Assembly (NCBI RefSeq): GCF_029537395.1
Contig: NZ_CP120677.1
Location: 1,736,001-1,800,000, forward strand
Origin: Tissierella sp. Yu-01
GTDB lineage: Bacteria > Bacillota > Clostridia > Tissierellales > Tissierellaceae
Direction: 5' to 3'
Length of the DNA: 64,000 bases
Both the position numbers and the translations under genes were made by a program. Under the pieces are notes generated by a model that worked only from the letters and a program-made list of their open reading frames with translations, was not told the DNA's origin and did not search any database. Position 1 is the stretch's first letter. Each line of letters begins with the position of its first letter. Below are positions 42,625-49,887 of the stretch, piece by piece.

Positions 42625-43361
42625 TCCAATAAAAACTTTGGATTGTAATCTGCAATATAAAATACACAAGTACATAAGACTGATACAACATCTTCTGTCT
42701 TTATTTTCAATAGTTGCCTATTCAGTATCTTTACTGGGTCGGGTAAATATAAATCCATATCAAGATTCATATGATAGTCCTCTGAAATTATCCACGCCTT
42801 ATCTACATTTTGAAGAATAACTTTATTACATTCCATTTTGTCTATAGCAAATTTTGTATAATTTCTATTGCGATTTTCTCTGTTGACTCTTGACTTATAT
42901 GTTCCAGCCTTAAGCTCGTCCATCGTTACAATATACGAATTATATTCAGGATCAGGAATAGACTTCATATGATAAAAGGACTCTACCATGGGGTAGTTAA
43001 TATACAACTTCCCCATATCAGAAGACTCCACAAAAAACTCCATCATTTCCAATATCTTTTCCTCAGAAAACTCTGGATCTTGTGGTTCTAAATCGAAGAT
43101 TAATATTATATCTGAATACCGCTCATTCAGTAATTCTTTCATTTCTAAATCATTTTCATGTTCTTTTAATACTTGTAAAATATCATTTTCTTCTGGATTA
43201 TCTCTGAACATTTGATTATACAAAGCGTATATTTTTGTATTATATGAAACTATATTATGTTTTTTATCTATGCCATAAATACTAAATAGTTTTTTCATTA
43301 ATTTAGGTTCAGTTTTCTTCCCTTCAACAATAACTAGAACTTTACTTTTAGCTTCATTCAT
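42621..43361 (-). CDS. TOPRIM/RloB-like protein paired with an AAA ATPase
   Basis: The 246-aa protein opens with KVLVIVEGKKTEPKLMKKLF, where the glutamate of VEG fits the TOPRIM/RloB catalytic Glu. It continues with SDIILIFDLEPQDPEF near residue 90, a candidate acidic metal site. The C-terminal third (NRNYTKFAIDKM, KAWIISEDYHMN) is unassigned. It overlaps the ATPase gene by 8 bp. ATG 43361 has GGTGA 5 nt upstream. ATPase-TOPRIM pairs occur in abortive-infection and defence systems (AbiL, PARIS, RloAB). Which family this belongs to cannot be decided by eye. Confidence 0.65.
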   Translation of the reverse strand: MNEAKSKVLVIVEGKKTEPKLMKKLFSIYGIDKKHNIVSYNTKIYALYNQMFRDNPEENDILQVLKEHENDLEMKELLNERYSDIILIFDLEPQDPEFSEEKILEMMEFFVESSDMGKLYINYPMVESFYHMKSIPDPEYNSYIVTMDELKAGTYKSRVNRENRNRNYTKFAIDKMECNKVILQNVDKAWIISEDYHMNLDMDLYLPDPVKILNRQLLKIKTEDVVSVLCTCVFYIADYNPKFLLD

Positions 43362-44451
43362 TGAACTCACCGCTCATATACAATTTCTCAAGATTATGAC
43401 CCTCACGCAACTCACGATCAGTTGCATTTGCAAAGGATGTTAGCTTATTCTTAGTTAATATAAAATAACAATCTGGACGCATGATACGATTTGTCAATAA
43501 ATTTGTGTTATGAGAGGTTAAGGCAACTTGTGTATTTTTCATTTTTTCCAGCATTAGCACTATACTTTCTGCTAGTTCAAAATGATAAAACGAATCAAAT
43601 TCATCTATAAACATAAATGAAACATCTTTGGCAGTTTTATACCAATAATAAAAAGTATATAGGGCTTTCGTTCCACTTGATGCTACCGCAAAAAATGGTA
43701 ATGATTTATTAGTATCAAAATATAATCGTCTTATTCCATCATTATCCTTCTTGACTACTAAGTTTTCTTCAATTCCTGAGTCATGTAAAAAACTTTCAAA
43801 TTCATTCAGATTATCATCTGCGAATATAAAATCAAAATAATCATCACTTTTATTCTTATATCCAATATATCTGTTTTCATCTAAGCTTCTAAACCATAGC
43901 ATATTAGATACAAAATGCATCATTTGACGAAGTGGATGTAAGTCATCCATCACACTATTATTTATGACATACTTCAAGATGGAATCTGTTCCCTGAAACA
44001 CCCAATTAAGTGTAGGTACTATCTTCTTAATTCCTTCTATATCTCCGTCTCTAGTTTTATAGTCATATTCAAATAGCATATTCTGGTTTAAGCAGAGTTT
44101 TTCAAATATCAAATTTTGTTTTTCATCCTTACGATAAAGGTAGTCAATTATTTGTTTATCAAATTTAAAAATATAATGAAATTCTGCATAATCATTTGGA
44201 TTTGCAACATTCAAATAATAGTTATAAATACCAGGAGTAATGTTATTAGATGTTAAATGTGAAACAATATCAAAAACAGCTAAGCCAAGATTTGATTTAC
44301 CCACTGAGTTCTTACCATACACGATAAGCTTGCTTATTAAGTTGTCAGTAATACAATCAGTGTTGAATCTATAATCCCTTACATCTGAAAAATCTAAGGT
44401 TATCTTCTCATTAAAATTTTTAAAACCAGAAACTTCAAATAATTTAATCAT
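43354..44451 (-). CDS. AAA family ATPase of OLD/RloA type (defence-associated)
   Basis: A 365-aa SMC/OLD-like ATPase. It begins IKLFEVSGFKNFNEKITLDFS. Walker A is VYGKNSVGKSNLGLAV (about 44-59), a conserved serine/threonine-rich loop AVASSGTKALYTFYYW lies near 258 (ABC-signature region), Walker B is SFMFIDEFDSFYHFELAE (about 280), and the switch histidine is in VALTSHNTNLL. The pattern fits COG1106-type ATPases that partner TOPRIM or RloB nucleases. GGGGTGA lies 5 nt before ATG 44451. A promoter with repeated TTACGGA half-sites lies upstream. Confidence 0.85.
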   Translation of the reverse strand: MIKLFEVSGFKNFNEKITLDFSDVRDYRFNTDCITDNLISKLIVYGKNSVGKSNLGLAVFDIVSHLTSNNITPGIYNYYLNVANPNDYAEFHYIFKFDKQIIDYLYRKDEKQNLIFEKLCLNQNMLFEYDYKTRDGDIEGIKKIVPTLNWVFQGTDSILKYVINNSVMDDLHPLRQMMHFVSNMLWFRSLDENRYIGYKNKSDDYFDFIFADDNLNEFESFLHDSGIEENLVVKKDNDGIRRLYFDTNKSLPFFAVASSGTKALYTFYYWYKTAKDVSFMFIDEFDSFYHFELAESIVLMLEKMKNTQVALTSHNTNLLTNRIMRPDCYFILTKNKLTSFANATDRELREGHNLEKLYMSGEFNE

Positions 44452-44472
44452 CTTATTCACCCCTTATTCATT

Positions 44473-44552
44473 ATTATACTATTGTTTGAATAGATTACAA
44501 CAACATCCGTAAAATAATTACGGATATAATTTATTATAATTATGTCCGTAAT
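44473..44552 (-). promoter_or_regulatory. Promoter with TCCGTAA operator-like repeats upstream of the ATPase gene
   Basis: TTGTAA (44500-44495), 16 bp, TATAAT (44478-44473). Just upstream are three half-sites: TCCGTAA (44506-44512), TTACGGA (44518-44524) and TCCGTAAT (44545-44552). They form a 7-bp inverted repeat with a 5-bp spacer and an 8-bp inverted repeat with a 20-bp spacer. This looks like a repressor operator. No regulator gene is adjacent. Confidence 0.6.
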
Positions 44553-44640
44553 CTCCAAAACAATACAATTAATATTAAGTACTTTTAAATAAAAAAAGAA
44601 GTAGCAACTTATATTTTCAACAGTACGATTTGTTAATAAA

Positions 44641-44676
44641 ATAGCAATAGCAGGGTTTCCCCTGCTATTGCACCAT
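44641..44676. repeat. Flanking hairpin repeat, flagellar side
   Basis: A direct repeat of 42416-42451 (33 of 36 identical). It immediately follows the yjfB-like gene. Confidence 0.8.
44644..44671 (-). terminator. Terminator of the flgM-to-yjfB operon
   Basis: A 12-bp perfect stem GCAATAGCAGGG/CCCTGCTATTGC with a GAAA loop and TATTTTATT tail on the minus strand, 12 bp past the yjfB-like stop. Confidence 0.88.
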
Positions 44677-44682
44677 CTATCC

Positions 44683-44877
44683 TTATGCCATAATATCCAC
44701 ATTTCCACCTACATATGGATCTATTGATTCTAGTATTTCCATATTTGCTTCTAACATCTTGTTCATAGCTTCTGCCTGTACCTTTGCTGCATCCATAGCC
44801 ATCTTCATAATTGCTATACTTGATTCTTGTTTTACTTTTGTATGACTCATTGACATTGATAAAGCTGCAATGTCCAT
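44683..44877 (-). CDS. YjfB-family putative motility protein
   Basis: A 64-aa protein starting MDIAALSMSMSHTKVKQ, then a helix rich in methionine and alanine (IMKMAMDAAKVQAEAMNKML). This is the YjfB_N family pattern, in which short proteins of this kind are encoded next to flagellar genes and are sigma-D dependent in Bacillus. Molecular function is unknown. A GGAGGTGAT site precedes the ATG. It closes the flgM-flgN-flgK-flgL-fliW-csrA operon. Confidence 0.85.
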   Translation of the reverse strand: MDIAALSMSMSHTKVKQESSIAIMKMAMDAAKVQAEAMNKMLEANMEILESIDPYVGGNVDIMA

Positions 44878-44905
44878 TGTATCACCTCCAGAAGTCCTTG
44901 TTAAA

Positions 44906-44956
44906 ACCCGAGATTCTTCGTTAGTACAACTCTGATTGTCCGTCTCAGAATGACAT
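44906..44956. repeat. Dispersed GAGAT...ATGACA intergenic repeat, copy 3 (divergent)
   Basis: CCCGAGATTCTTCGTTAGTA, followed by CTCTGATTGTCCGTCTCAGA and ATGACATG, lies in the csrA-yjfB gap. GAGATTCTTCG and CAGAATGACA are the conserved ends. Confidence 0.6.
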
Positions 44957-44973
44957 GTACACGTGATATGACG

Positions 44974-45195
44974 TTACTTTATATCCTTCAATACATTTAA
45001 TATATAGTCACCTGTATTTACGGATGCTTCATTTTCAGCCTTTACTTCATCATAAACTTCTTTCCTCAATATACTAATATCTCTTGGAGCTTCAATACCA
45101 ATTTTAATCTTTCCATCTTGTATATCGAGAATCATCATTTCTATATTATCGCCAAGTATTATACTCTCGCCTATTTTTCTATTCAAAACTAGCAT
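44974..45195 (-). CDS. csrA: Translational regulator CsrA
   Basis: A 73-aa RNA-binding dimer that represses flagellin translation until hook completion. It has the family sequence MLVLNRKIGESIILGDNIEMMILDI (1-25) and KIKIGIEAPRDISILRKEVY, including the RNA-contacting LxxR and R-containing C-terminal strand. The C-terminus is 10-15 residues longer than enteric CsrA, as in Bacillus. ATG 45195 has AGGTGA 5 nt upstream. It follows fliW by 1 bp. Confidence 0.97.
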   Translation of the reverse strand: MLVLNRKIGESIILGDNIEMMILDIQDGKIKIGIEAPRDISILRKEVYDEVKAENEASVNTGDYILNVLKDIK

Positions 45196-45196
45196 A

Positions 45197-45640
45197 TTAT
45201 TCACCTAACCCTTCAGGGTATAGTTTATGCTTTGTTGTGTATTTTGAATCATTTAAGATAAATTGTCTACCTTTCTTAGCTAAAAGATTAATAACAATTG
45301 GTGCTAATAGGTTACTCGTACTTTCTTTAAACTTCTGAGCCAAGGTTACAACAGAATATATAGCCATATCATTATCTTTGTCAGATTCTATATCAATTTT
45401 TAGTAGTTCTTCATCATTTAATTCTACATCATAATCTTTGAAAAAATCCCATGGATTTATGAGTAGGAATGATATATAGCTATTGTGTATATCTTGGAGA
45501 AATTTAAAATATGGATTATTAGGAACGTCTAATAATATAAATTCTTTACTATTCTCAAAACCCAATAATCCGTTTGGGAATGATATTATTTGTTCTTCAT
45601 TTATTTCAACTTCACCTAGATATTTAGTTTCTATATTCAT
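45197..45640 (-). CDS. fliW: Flagellar assembly factor FliW (CsrA antagonist)
   Basis: FliW binds either flagellin or CsrA, releasing CsrA-blocked flagellin translation when filament is being exported. The 147-aa protein has the family pattern TKYLGEVEINEEQIISFPNGLLGFENSKEF (about 4-33), FLLINPWDFFKDYDVEL and APIVINLLAKKGRQFIL. I chose ATG 45640, 9 nt from AGGA, three codons inside the longest frame. The flgL-fliW-csrA order is the standard Firmicutes arrangement. Confidence 0.96.
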   Translation of the reverse strand: MNIETKYLGEVEINEEQIISFPNGLLGFENSKEFILLDVPNNPYFKFLQDIHNSYISFLLINPWDFFKDYDVELNDEELLKIDIESDKDNDMAIYSVVTLAQKFKESTSNLLAPIVINLLAKKGRQFILNDSKYTTKHKLYPEGLGE

Positions 45641-45668
45641 TTTCTTCATTCCTTTATTGTTTTTAAAC

Positions 45669-45701
45669 AGAGATCCCTCGGCTGCGCTCGGGATGACAGG
45701 G
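45669..45701. repeat. Dispersed GAGAT-CTCGG-TGACA intergenic repeat, copy 4
   Basis: AGAGATCCCTCGGCTGCGCT followed by CGGGATGACAGGG lies between flgL and fliW. It is the best-formed copy, with GATCCCTCGG and CTCGGGATGA as near-palindromic arms. Confidence 0.7.
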
Positions 45702-45715
45702 TGAAAGTTAATTAC

Positions 45716-46639
45716 TCATCTTATATAGTCAAGCAGACTTGGTTGAAGAATTTGCGCTCCTGTTTGTAATGAAGCTAGATAAACTGTTTTCATTACGCTG
45801 TATTCCATATATTTTTCAGCTATATCTATATCTTCTCTTTTTGACAATAATGTATTTAGGTTTAAGTTTTCAGATTCATTTCTCGACTCTGCTGCTTGCA
45901 ATCTATTATCTATGGCACCTATCTTGGAACGAACTTGAAGAACATTGTCGATGTGCTTGTCAAGATCAGCTAAATAATCTCCACCAAGTTTATCTGTGTC
46001 TACTCCAGGGTTATCTAAGGCTTGCATAATCTTGTTTAATAATTTGCCTAAATTATTATTATCTGCTTCACTAGCACCCGTTGTAGTAGTTACGTTACTC
46101 CCAACTGTAAGAAGTTCTACTTGTACTCCTTTTGAGATTTCACGTGATATAGTTTGGTCTGCTCCTGATTCAGAAATATATGTTAATTCTCCAGCATTTA
46201 TCGAAAATGGTTTACTTAAAGTCTTTTGTCCAGCAAATATATATCTTCCATCAAAGTTAGTATTTAAAGTATCCTGCAATTCCCCAATCTTCATCTCTAC
46301 TTCATCATATATTGCTAATCTATCAGTTTCGGATAATGAACCATTAGCTCCTTTAATTATAAGGTCTCTTATTCTATTTAGGGTTGCATTTACATTATTT
46401 AATGCTCCATCTTGTGTTTGTACCCATCCCAAGGTATCGCTTATATTCTTATTATATTGCTCATTTTGCAATATATTGTTATTTAAATCCATGATTTTAG
46501 ATACAAGCAAAGGGTCATCTGAAGGTCTAGACACTTCCTTACCTGAGGATAATTGATTTTGATATTTCTGCATCATCTGAAGATTTCTATTAAGATTTCT
46601 TAAATAGTTAGTTGACAAAGTACTGTTTGTTATACGCAT
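45716..46639 (-). CDS. flgL: Flagellar hook-associated protein 3, FlgL
   Basis: A junction protein between hook and filament, 307 aa. The flagellin-like N-terminus reads MRITNSTLSTNYLRNLNRNLQ, then QLSSGKEVSRPSDDPLLVSKIMDL (about 30-53). The C-terminal domain has LNTLLSKREDIDIAEKYMEYSVMKTVYLASLQTGAQILQPSLLDY, typical of FlgL. It follows flgK by 3 bp. Confidence 0.96.
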   Translation of the reverse strand: MRITNSTLSTNYLRNLNRNLQMMQKYQNQLSSGKEVSRPSDDPLLVSKIMDLNNNILQNEQYNKNISDTLGWVQTQDGALNNVNATLNRIRDLIIKGANGSLSETDRLAIYDEVEMKIGELQDTLNTNFDGRYIFAGQKTLSKPFSINAGELTYISESGADQTISREISKGVQVELLTVGSNVTTTTGASEADNNNLGKLLNKIMQALDNPGVDTDKLGGDYLADLDKHIDNVLQVRSKIGAIDNRLQAAESRNESENLNLNTLLSKREDIDIAEKYMEYSVMKTVYLASLQTGAQILQPSLLDYIR

Positions 46640-46642
46640 TTA

Positions 46643-48037
46643 TTATACCCCCGTTCTGTTAATCAGTACATCTAGCATTTCTGATAGTACTTGAATAACC
46701 CTCGCATTTGCTTCGTATGATTTTTGGAATTTAATTATATTTGATACTTCTTCATCTATTTGTACACCGGAAGTAGATTCCCTGCGCATCACTAGTTGGT
46801 CCAATAGGACTTCTTGATTAGCAACCATGTTATCCGCTTGTTGTTTCGAGATACCTACATTTGTAACCATGCTATTGTACTCTGATTCTATAGTGTTGTC
46901 AGTATTGCCATCACCAGTAAAGTCCAACTTGATATTTCTAACATTGGCAACATCTTGGGCTTTAGAACCATCACCTTCTGCTGGATTAGGTCCTTTACCT
47001 GCATTTACCAAACTATTGTCAGAATCTATAGCAGAATTAACTTGAATATTAGATGCTTTAAATTCACCGTTAGCAAAAGTGAAGAAGTCACCAGTAAAAG
47101 CTCCTCCATCCTTATGAGCAGCATTTATTGCCTCCGCCATAGTTTGAGCAAACTTATCCAATTTTGTCATCTGTTCATTTATATCACTTAATGCATCTTG
47201 ATATCCTGCAATTTCACCTGATTCAGGTGAAAAAGCTATACCACCTTCTAAAATTATTATCCCATTATCATCTGCTGTCATTTCAATCTTTGTAGAGCCA
47301 TTAAAAGACAATACTGTGGTATCTTCAGACGAACCAGTATCCAAACCTATTTGAACCCTACCATATTTATCGAAGTCAGTGGAAAAATTAGTGATAGTGG
47401 ATAAATCTCTTAGTAGCAAATCCCTTTGGTCTAATAAGTCATTAGGTGTTTGACCTTTTATACCTATATTGAATATTTGCGTATTTAAAGAATCCAATTT
47501 ATCAATTATTGAGTTGAAATCCTTAGCATTCATTTCAATTAAGTCTGTTGTATTTGTCTTAAGCCCTTCAAGTTGCTTAGCAATATGATTTAACGTATCT
47601 GCCATAGTCTTTGACTTTTCTACTACTATTGACTTAGCAGTAAGCATCTCTGGGTTTTTGCTTAGCTCGGTCCAAGCATCAAACATTTCTCCAAGGTTAA
47701 AGTTAAGTCCTGTTTCTGAAGGTTCGTTATAGATTATCTCTAATTGATCCATAACTTCAGATTTTACTGCGAACTGCTTCATCGTTCCATTTTCTTGTCT
47801 AATTTGTTTAGTTACATAATCATCTACAACTCTAATTATGGACTCCATCTTTACTCCAGTTCCCAATTGACCTACACCGCCAAGAGTATATGCCAAACTA
47901 GCTTTTAGCTCTACTCTTTGTCTAGAAAACCCATCTGTATTAGCATTTGAAATATTATGTCCTGCTGTATGTAAAGCAGTTTGTGCAGCTTGTAATCCCT
48001 TGTTCGCAACATTTAATGTACCAAATAATCCTGACAT
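46643..48037 (-). CDS. flgK: Flagellar hook-associated protein 1, FlgK
   Basis: The first hook-filament junction protein, 464 aa. It starts MSGLFGTLNVANKGLQAAQTALHTAGHNISNANTDGFSRQRVEL, the FlgK signature. The region GQTPNDLLDQRDLLLRDLS (about 195-213) is diagnostic. It ends with VSNIIKFQKSYEANARVIQVLSEMLDVLINRTG. ATG 48037 has a GGGGTGTG site upstream. It is 10 bp from flgN, its likely chaperone. Confidence 0.96.
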   Translation of the reverse strand: MSGLFGTLNVANKGLQAAQTALHTAGHNISNANTDGFSRQRVELKASLAYTLGGVGQLGTGVKMESIIRVVDDYVTKQIRQENGTMKQFAVKSEVMDQLEIIYNEPSETGLNFNLGEMFDAWTELSKNPEMLTAKSIVVEKSKTMADTLNHIAKQLEGLKTNTTDLIEMNAKDFNSIIDKLDSLNTQIFNIGIKGQTPNDLLDQRDLLLRDLSTITNFSTDFDKYGRVQIGLDTGSSEDTTVLSFNGSTKIEMTADDNGIIILEGGIAFSPESGEIAGYQDALSDINEQMTKLDKFAQTMAEAINAAHKDGGAFTGDFFTFANGEFKASNIQVNSAIDSDNSLVNAGKGPNPAEGDGSKAQDVANVRNIKLDFTGDGNTDNTIESEYNSMVTNVGISKQQADNMVANQEVLLDQLVMRRESTSGVQIDEEVSNIIKFQKSYEANARVIQVLSEMLDVLINRTGV

Positions 48038-48047
48038 ATTCACACCC

Positions 48048-48422
48048 CTATACTGATTGATCTATAAAATTAACATTATTACTATCTTTACTATATCCTC
48101 CCTTTGGAGAATATGTATTGGATATATTTTTTATATTTTTAGCTATGCTTTCCATAAGCATCTCTTGATAGCCTAAGGCTTGCTTTGTTAGTAAAAGGTT
48201 GGTTTCTTGAAGTGTTTCTATCTCTTCAACTAAACTTATAACCCTTTCGTCACTCGAAGCATCCATTCCCTTAAATTCCTTAAGTCTTTCCAGATATTCA
48301 TTCTTCTTTTCAACAATTTCTGCTATTACGTGGCCATCATTGTTAAGCAAGGCTTCCTTCTCATCATAAAGAAGCTTTATAATACCTTTTAATATAGAAA
48401 CAAGTTCTAATGGTGTAGACAT
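48048..48422 (-). CDS. flgN: FlgN-like export chaperone
   Basis: A 124-aa helical protein, predicted coiled coil, with the FlgN-like pattern LVSILKGIIKLLYDEKEALLNNDGHVIAEIVEKKNEYLERLKEF (about 6-50). FlgN escorts FlgK and FlgL to the export gate, which matches its location between flgM and flgK. It shares 1 bp with the flgM stop. Confidence 0.85.
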   Translation of the reverse strand: MSTPLELVSILKGIIKLLYDEKEALLNNDGHVIAEIVEKKNEYLERLKEFKGMDASSDERVISLVEEIETLQETNLLLTKQALGYQEMLMESIAKNIKNISNTYSPKGGYSKDSNNVNFIDQSV

Positions 48423-48712
48423 TACTTATCACTTCCCTTTTGTTCTTCCATAGCCTGAAGTAATTTGTTAGCTATATTTTCTGAAGATACTTTATAACTT
48501 CCTTCTAGAATAGATTTTCTTATCTTTTCAACTTTATCACTATATTTTATGTCATTTGATTGATTTATCTTTTCTACTAATGCCTTAGCTGAATCGGAGA
48601 TTTGAATATTTACACTATTCTTAGGATTGATTTCTTTTTCGCTACTCTTTTTCTCATTCGATTTATATAAGCTGATATCAACGAACTTATTTTGTATATT
48701 ATTGATTTTCAT
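48422..48712 (-). CDS. flgM: Anti-sigma-28 factor FlgM
   Basis: FlgM holds FliA inactive until it is exported through the finished hook. The 96-aa protein has a polar, disordered N-terminus. The FlgM domain follows in the second half (VNIQISDSAKALVEKI, KVEKIRKSILEGSYKVSSENIANKLLQAM at about 60-88). AGGAGG precedes the ATG. It is the first gene behind a sigma-28-type promoter, giving negative feedback. Confidence 0.94.
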   Translation of the reverse strand: MKINNIQNKFVDISLYKSNEKKSSEKEINPKNSVNIQISDSAKALVEKINQSNDIKYSDKVEKIRKSILEGSYKVSSENIANKLLQAMEEQKGSDK

Positions 48713-48739
48713 ACTTAACCTCCTTTAAGCTTTGTAAAT

Positions 48740-48765
48740 ATATCGGACGGTTATTCACTTAGTTA
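48740..48765 (-). promoter_or_regulatory. Sigma-28-type promoter of the flgM operon
   Basis: TAAC (48765-48762), 15 bp, CCGATAT (48746-48740), 28 nt upstream of the flgM start. It matches sigma-D at all -10 positions and three of four -35 positions. Confidence 0.8.
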
Positions 48766-48782
48766 ATAGTAAAACAATAAAA

Positions 48783-48810
48783 AACCGAAGGGATTATTCT
48801 CCATTCGGTT
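48783..48810 (-). terminator. Terminator of the che-fliM-fliY operon
   Basis: AACCGAA and TTCGGTT pair, with inner GG/CC, followed by TTTTATTGTTTT on the minus strand. It lies 7 bp past the fliY stop and before the flgM promoter. Confidence 0.85.
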
Positions 48811-48816
48811 CGTTGG

Positions 48817-49887
48817 CTACTTCAGGTTCTGTACTCTTTGTTCCTTGCTCATTATATTTGTTATTCTGATTCCAAAGTTTTCGTTTATAACAACTACTTC
48901 ACCTTGGGCTATTAGTTTTCCATTTACATATATTTCAAGTGGTTCGTCGGCTAATTTATCTAATTCAACAACAGAACCATTCCCAAAGGATAATATATCC
49001 TTTATGGTTTTTCTAGTCTTACCTAAAACTACACTAAATTCCAATGGTACGTCTAAAATCAAATCAAGATTTCTTGGTGATTTACGGTCCTCCGTATTTG
49101 GTGTAAGTTTATCAAACATCGGTTTTTGTACAATCACCTTTTCTGCCGGAACCTCTACTGTATGTACTGGCTGGCTATAGCTTGATACAGGTTCTGAAGC
49201 TGGTTCTTCTTGAATAACTGGTTCAGAACTTTGATTATCACCCATCATAATCTTAGATATTTCATCTACGGTTTCTATATTAAATATCTGCATGATTTCA
49301 CTTTGTATTAAACCTTCGACATCTAAATCAAAGGCTATTTTACATATTGATTTATCAAGGCCTATTTCATCAAATTTTATGTTTTCACTCTTATCCCACA
49401 ATGTAACATCCGGTGGCAATATATCAATTGGTTTTCCAAGCATTGTTGCCATTGCTGTTGAAGCTGAGCCTATCATTTGGTTCATAGCTTCAGCAACTGC
49501 ACTCATTTCAAGCTCACCCAAACTTTTATTCTCTACAATTCCATTTCCACCCATCATTAAGTCAGCAATAATAGATGCATCTGGAACATCCATCATCAAT
49601 AAATTGTTTCCCATTAGCCCTTGCTTAAATTTTATACTTGCAACGACTTTTGGAATATCGCACTCATCGATTACTTGTCTAAAGGGTATACATGATACTC
49701 TTGGTGTTGTAATCAAAACCTTATGATTAATTATAGAAGATAGGGTGGTTGCAGCTGTGGACATGGAAATATTACCGACTTCTCCTATAATATCTTTCTC
49801 TACGTCTCCTATTACGCATTCGTCTACTTTTGATTTTTTTCCCAATAGAGCGTCAATCTCCTCTTGTGATAAAAAATTCTCACTCAT
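48817..49887 (-). CDS. fliY: Motor switch phosphatase FliY (CheC domain + FliN/SpoA)
   Basis: A C-ring protein that also dephosphorylates CheY-P. The 356-aa protein has an N-terminal CheY-binding helix (LSQEEIDALL) and a CheC-like domain with two active sites in the D/SxxxExxN form: DIIGEVGN near residue 32 and SAVAEAMN near 129. A Pro/Glu-rich linker (about 210-255) leads to the C-terminal SpoA domain (DVPLEFSVVLGKTRKTIKDILSFGNGSVVEL). It is coupled to fliM (ATG next to the fliM stop). Confidence 0.95.
   Translation of the reverse strand: MSENFLSQEEIDALLGKKSKVDECVIGDVEKDIIGEVGNISMSTAATTLSSIINHKVLITTPRVSCIPFRQVIDECDIPKVVASIKFKQGLMGNNLLMMDVPDASIIADLMMGGNGIVENKSLGELEMSAVAEAMNQMIGSASTAMATMLGKPIDILPPDVTLWDKSENIKFDEIGLDKSICKIAFDLDVEGLIQSEIMQIFNIETVDEISKIMMGDNQSSEPVIQEEPASEPVSSYSQPVHTVEVPAEKVIVQKPMFDKLTPNTEDRKSPRNLDLILDVPLEFSVVLGKTRKTIKDILSFGNGSVVELDKLADEPLEIYVNGKLIAQGEVVVINENFGIRITNIMSKEQRVQNLK

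Noticed and set aside
44457-44708. 83-codon minus-strand frame between the yjfB-like and ATPase genes
   Set aside because: It runs across the terminator hairpin and the operator/promoter, has erratic composition, and lacks a ribosome site.
45996-46556. 186-codon plus-strand frame opposite flgL
   Set aside because: It is antisense to a clearly conserved gene, has low-complexity hydrophobic composition and no ribosome site.
49292-49726. 144-codon plus-strand frame opposite fliY
   Set aside because: It mirrors the codon pattern of fliY, is antisense, and has no family resemblance.
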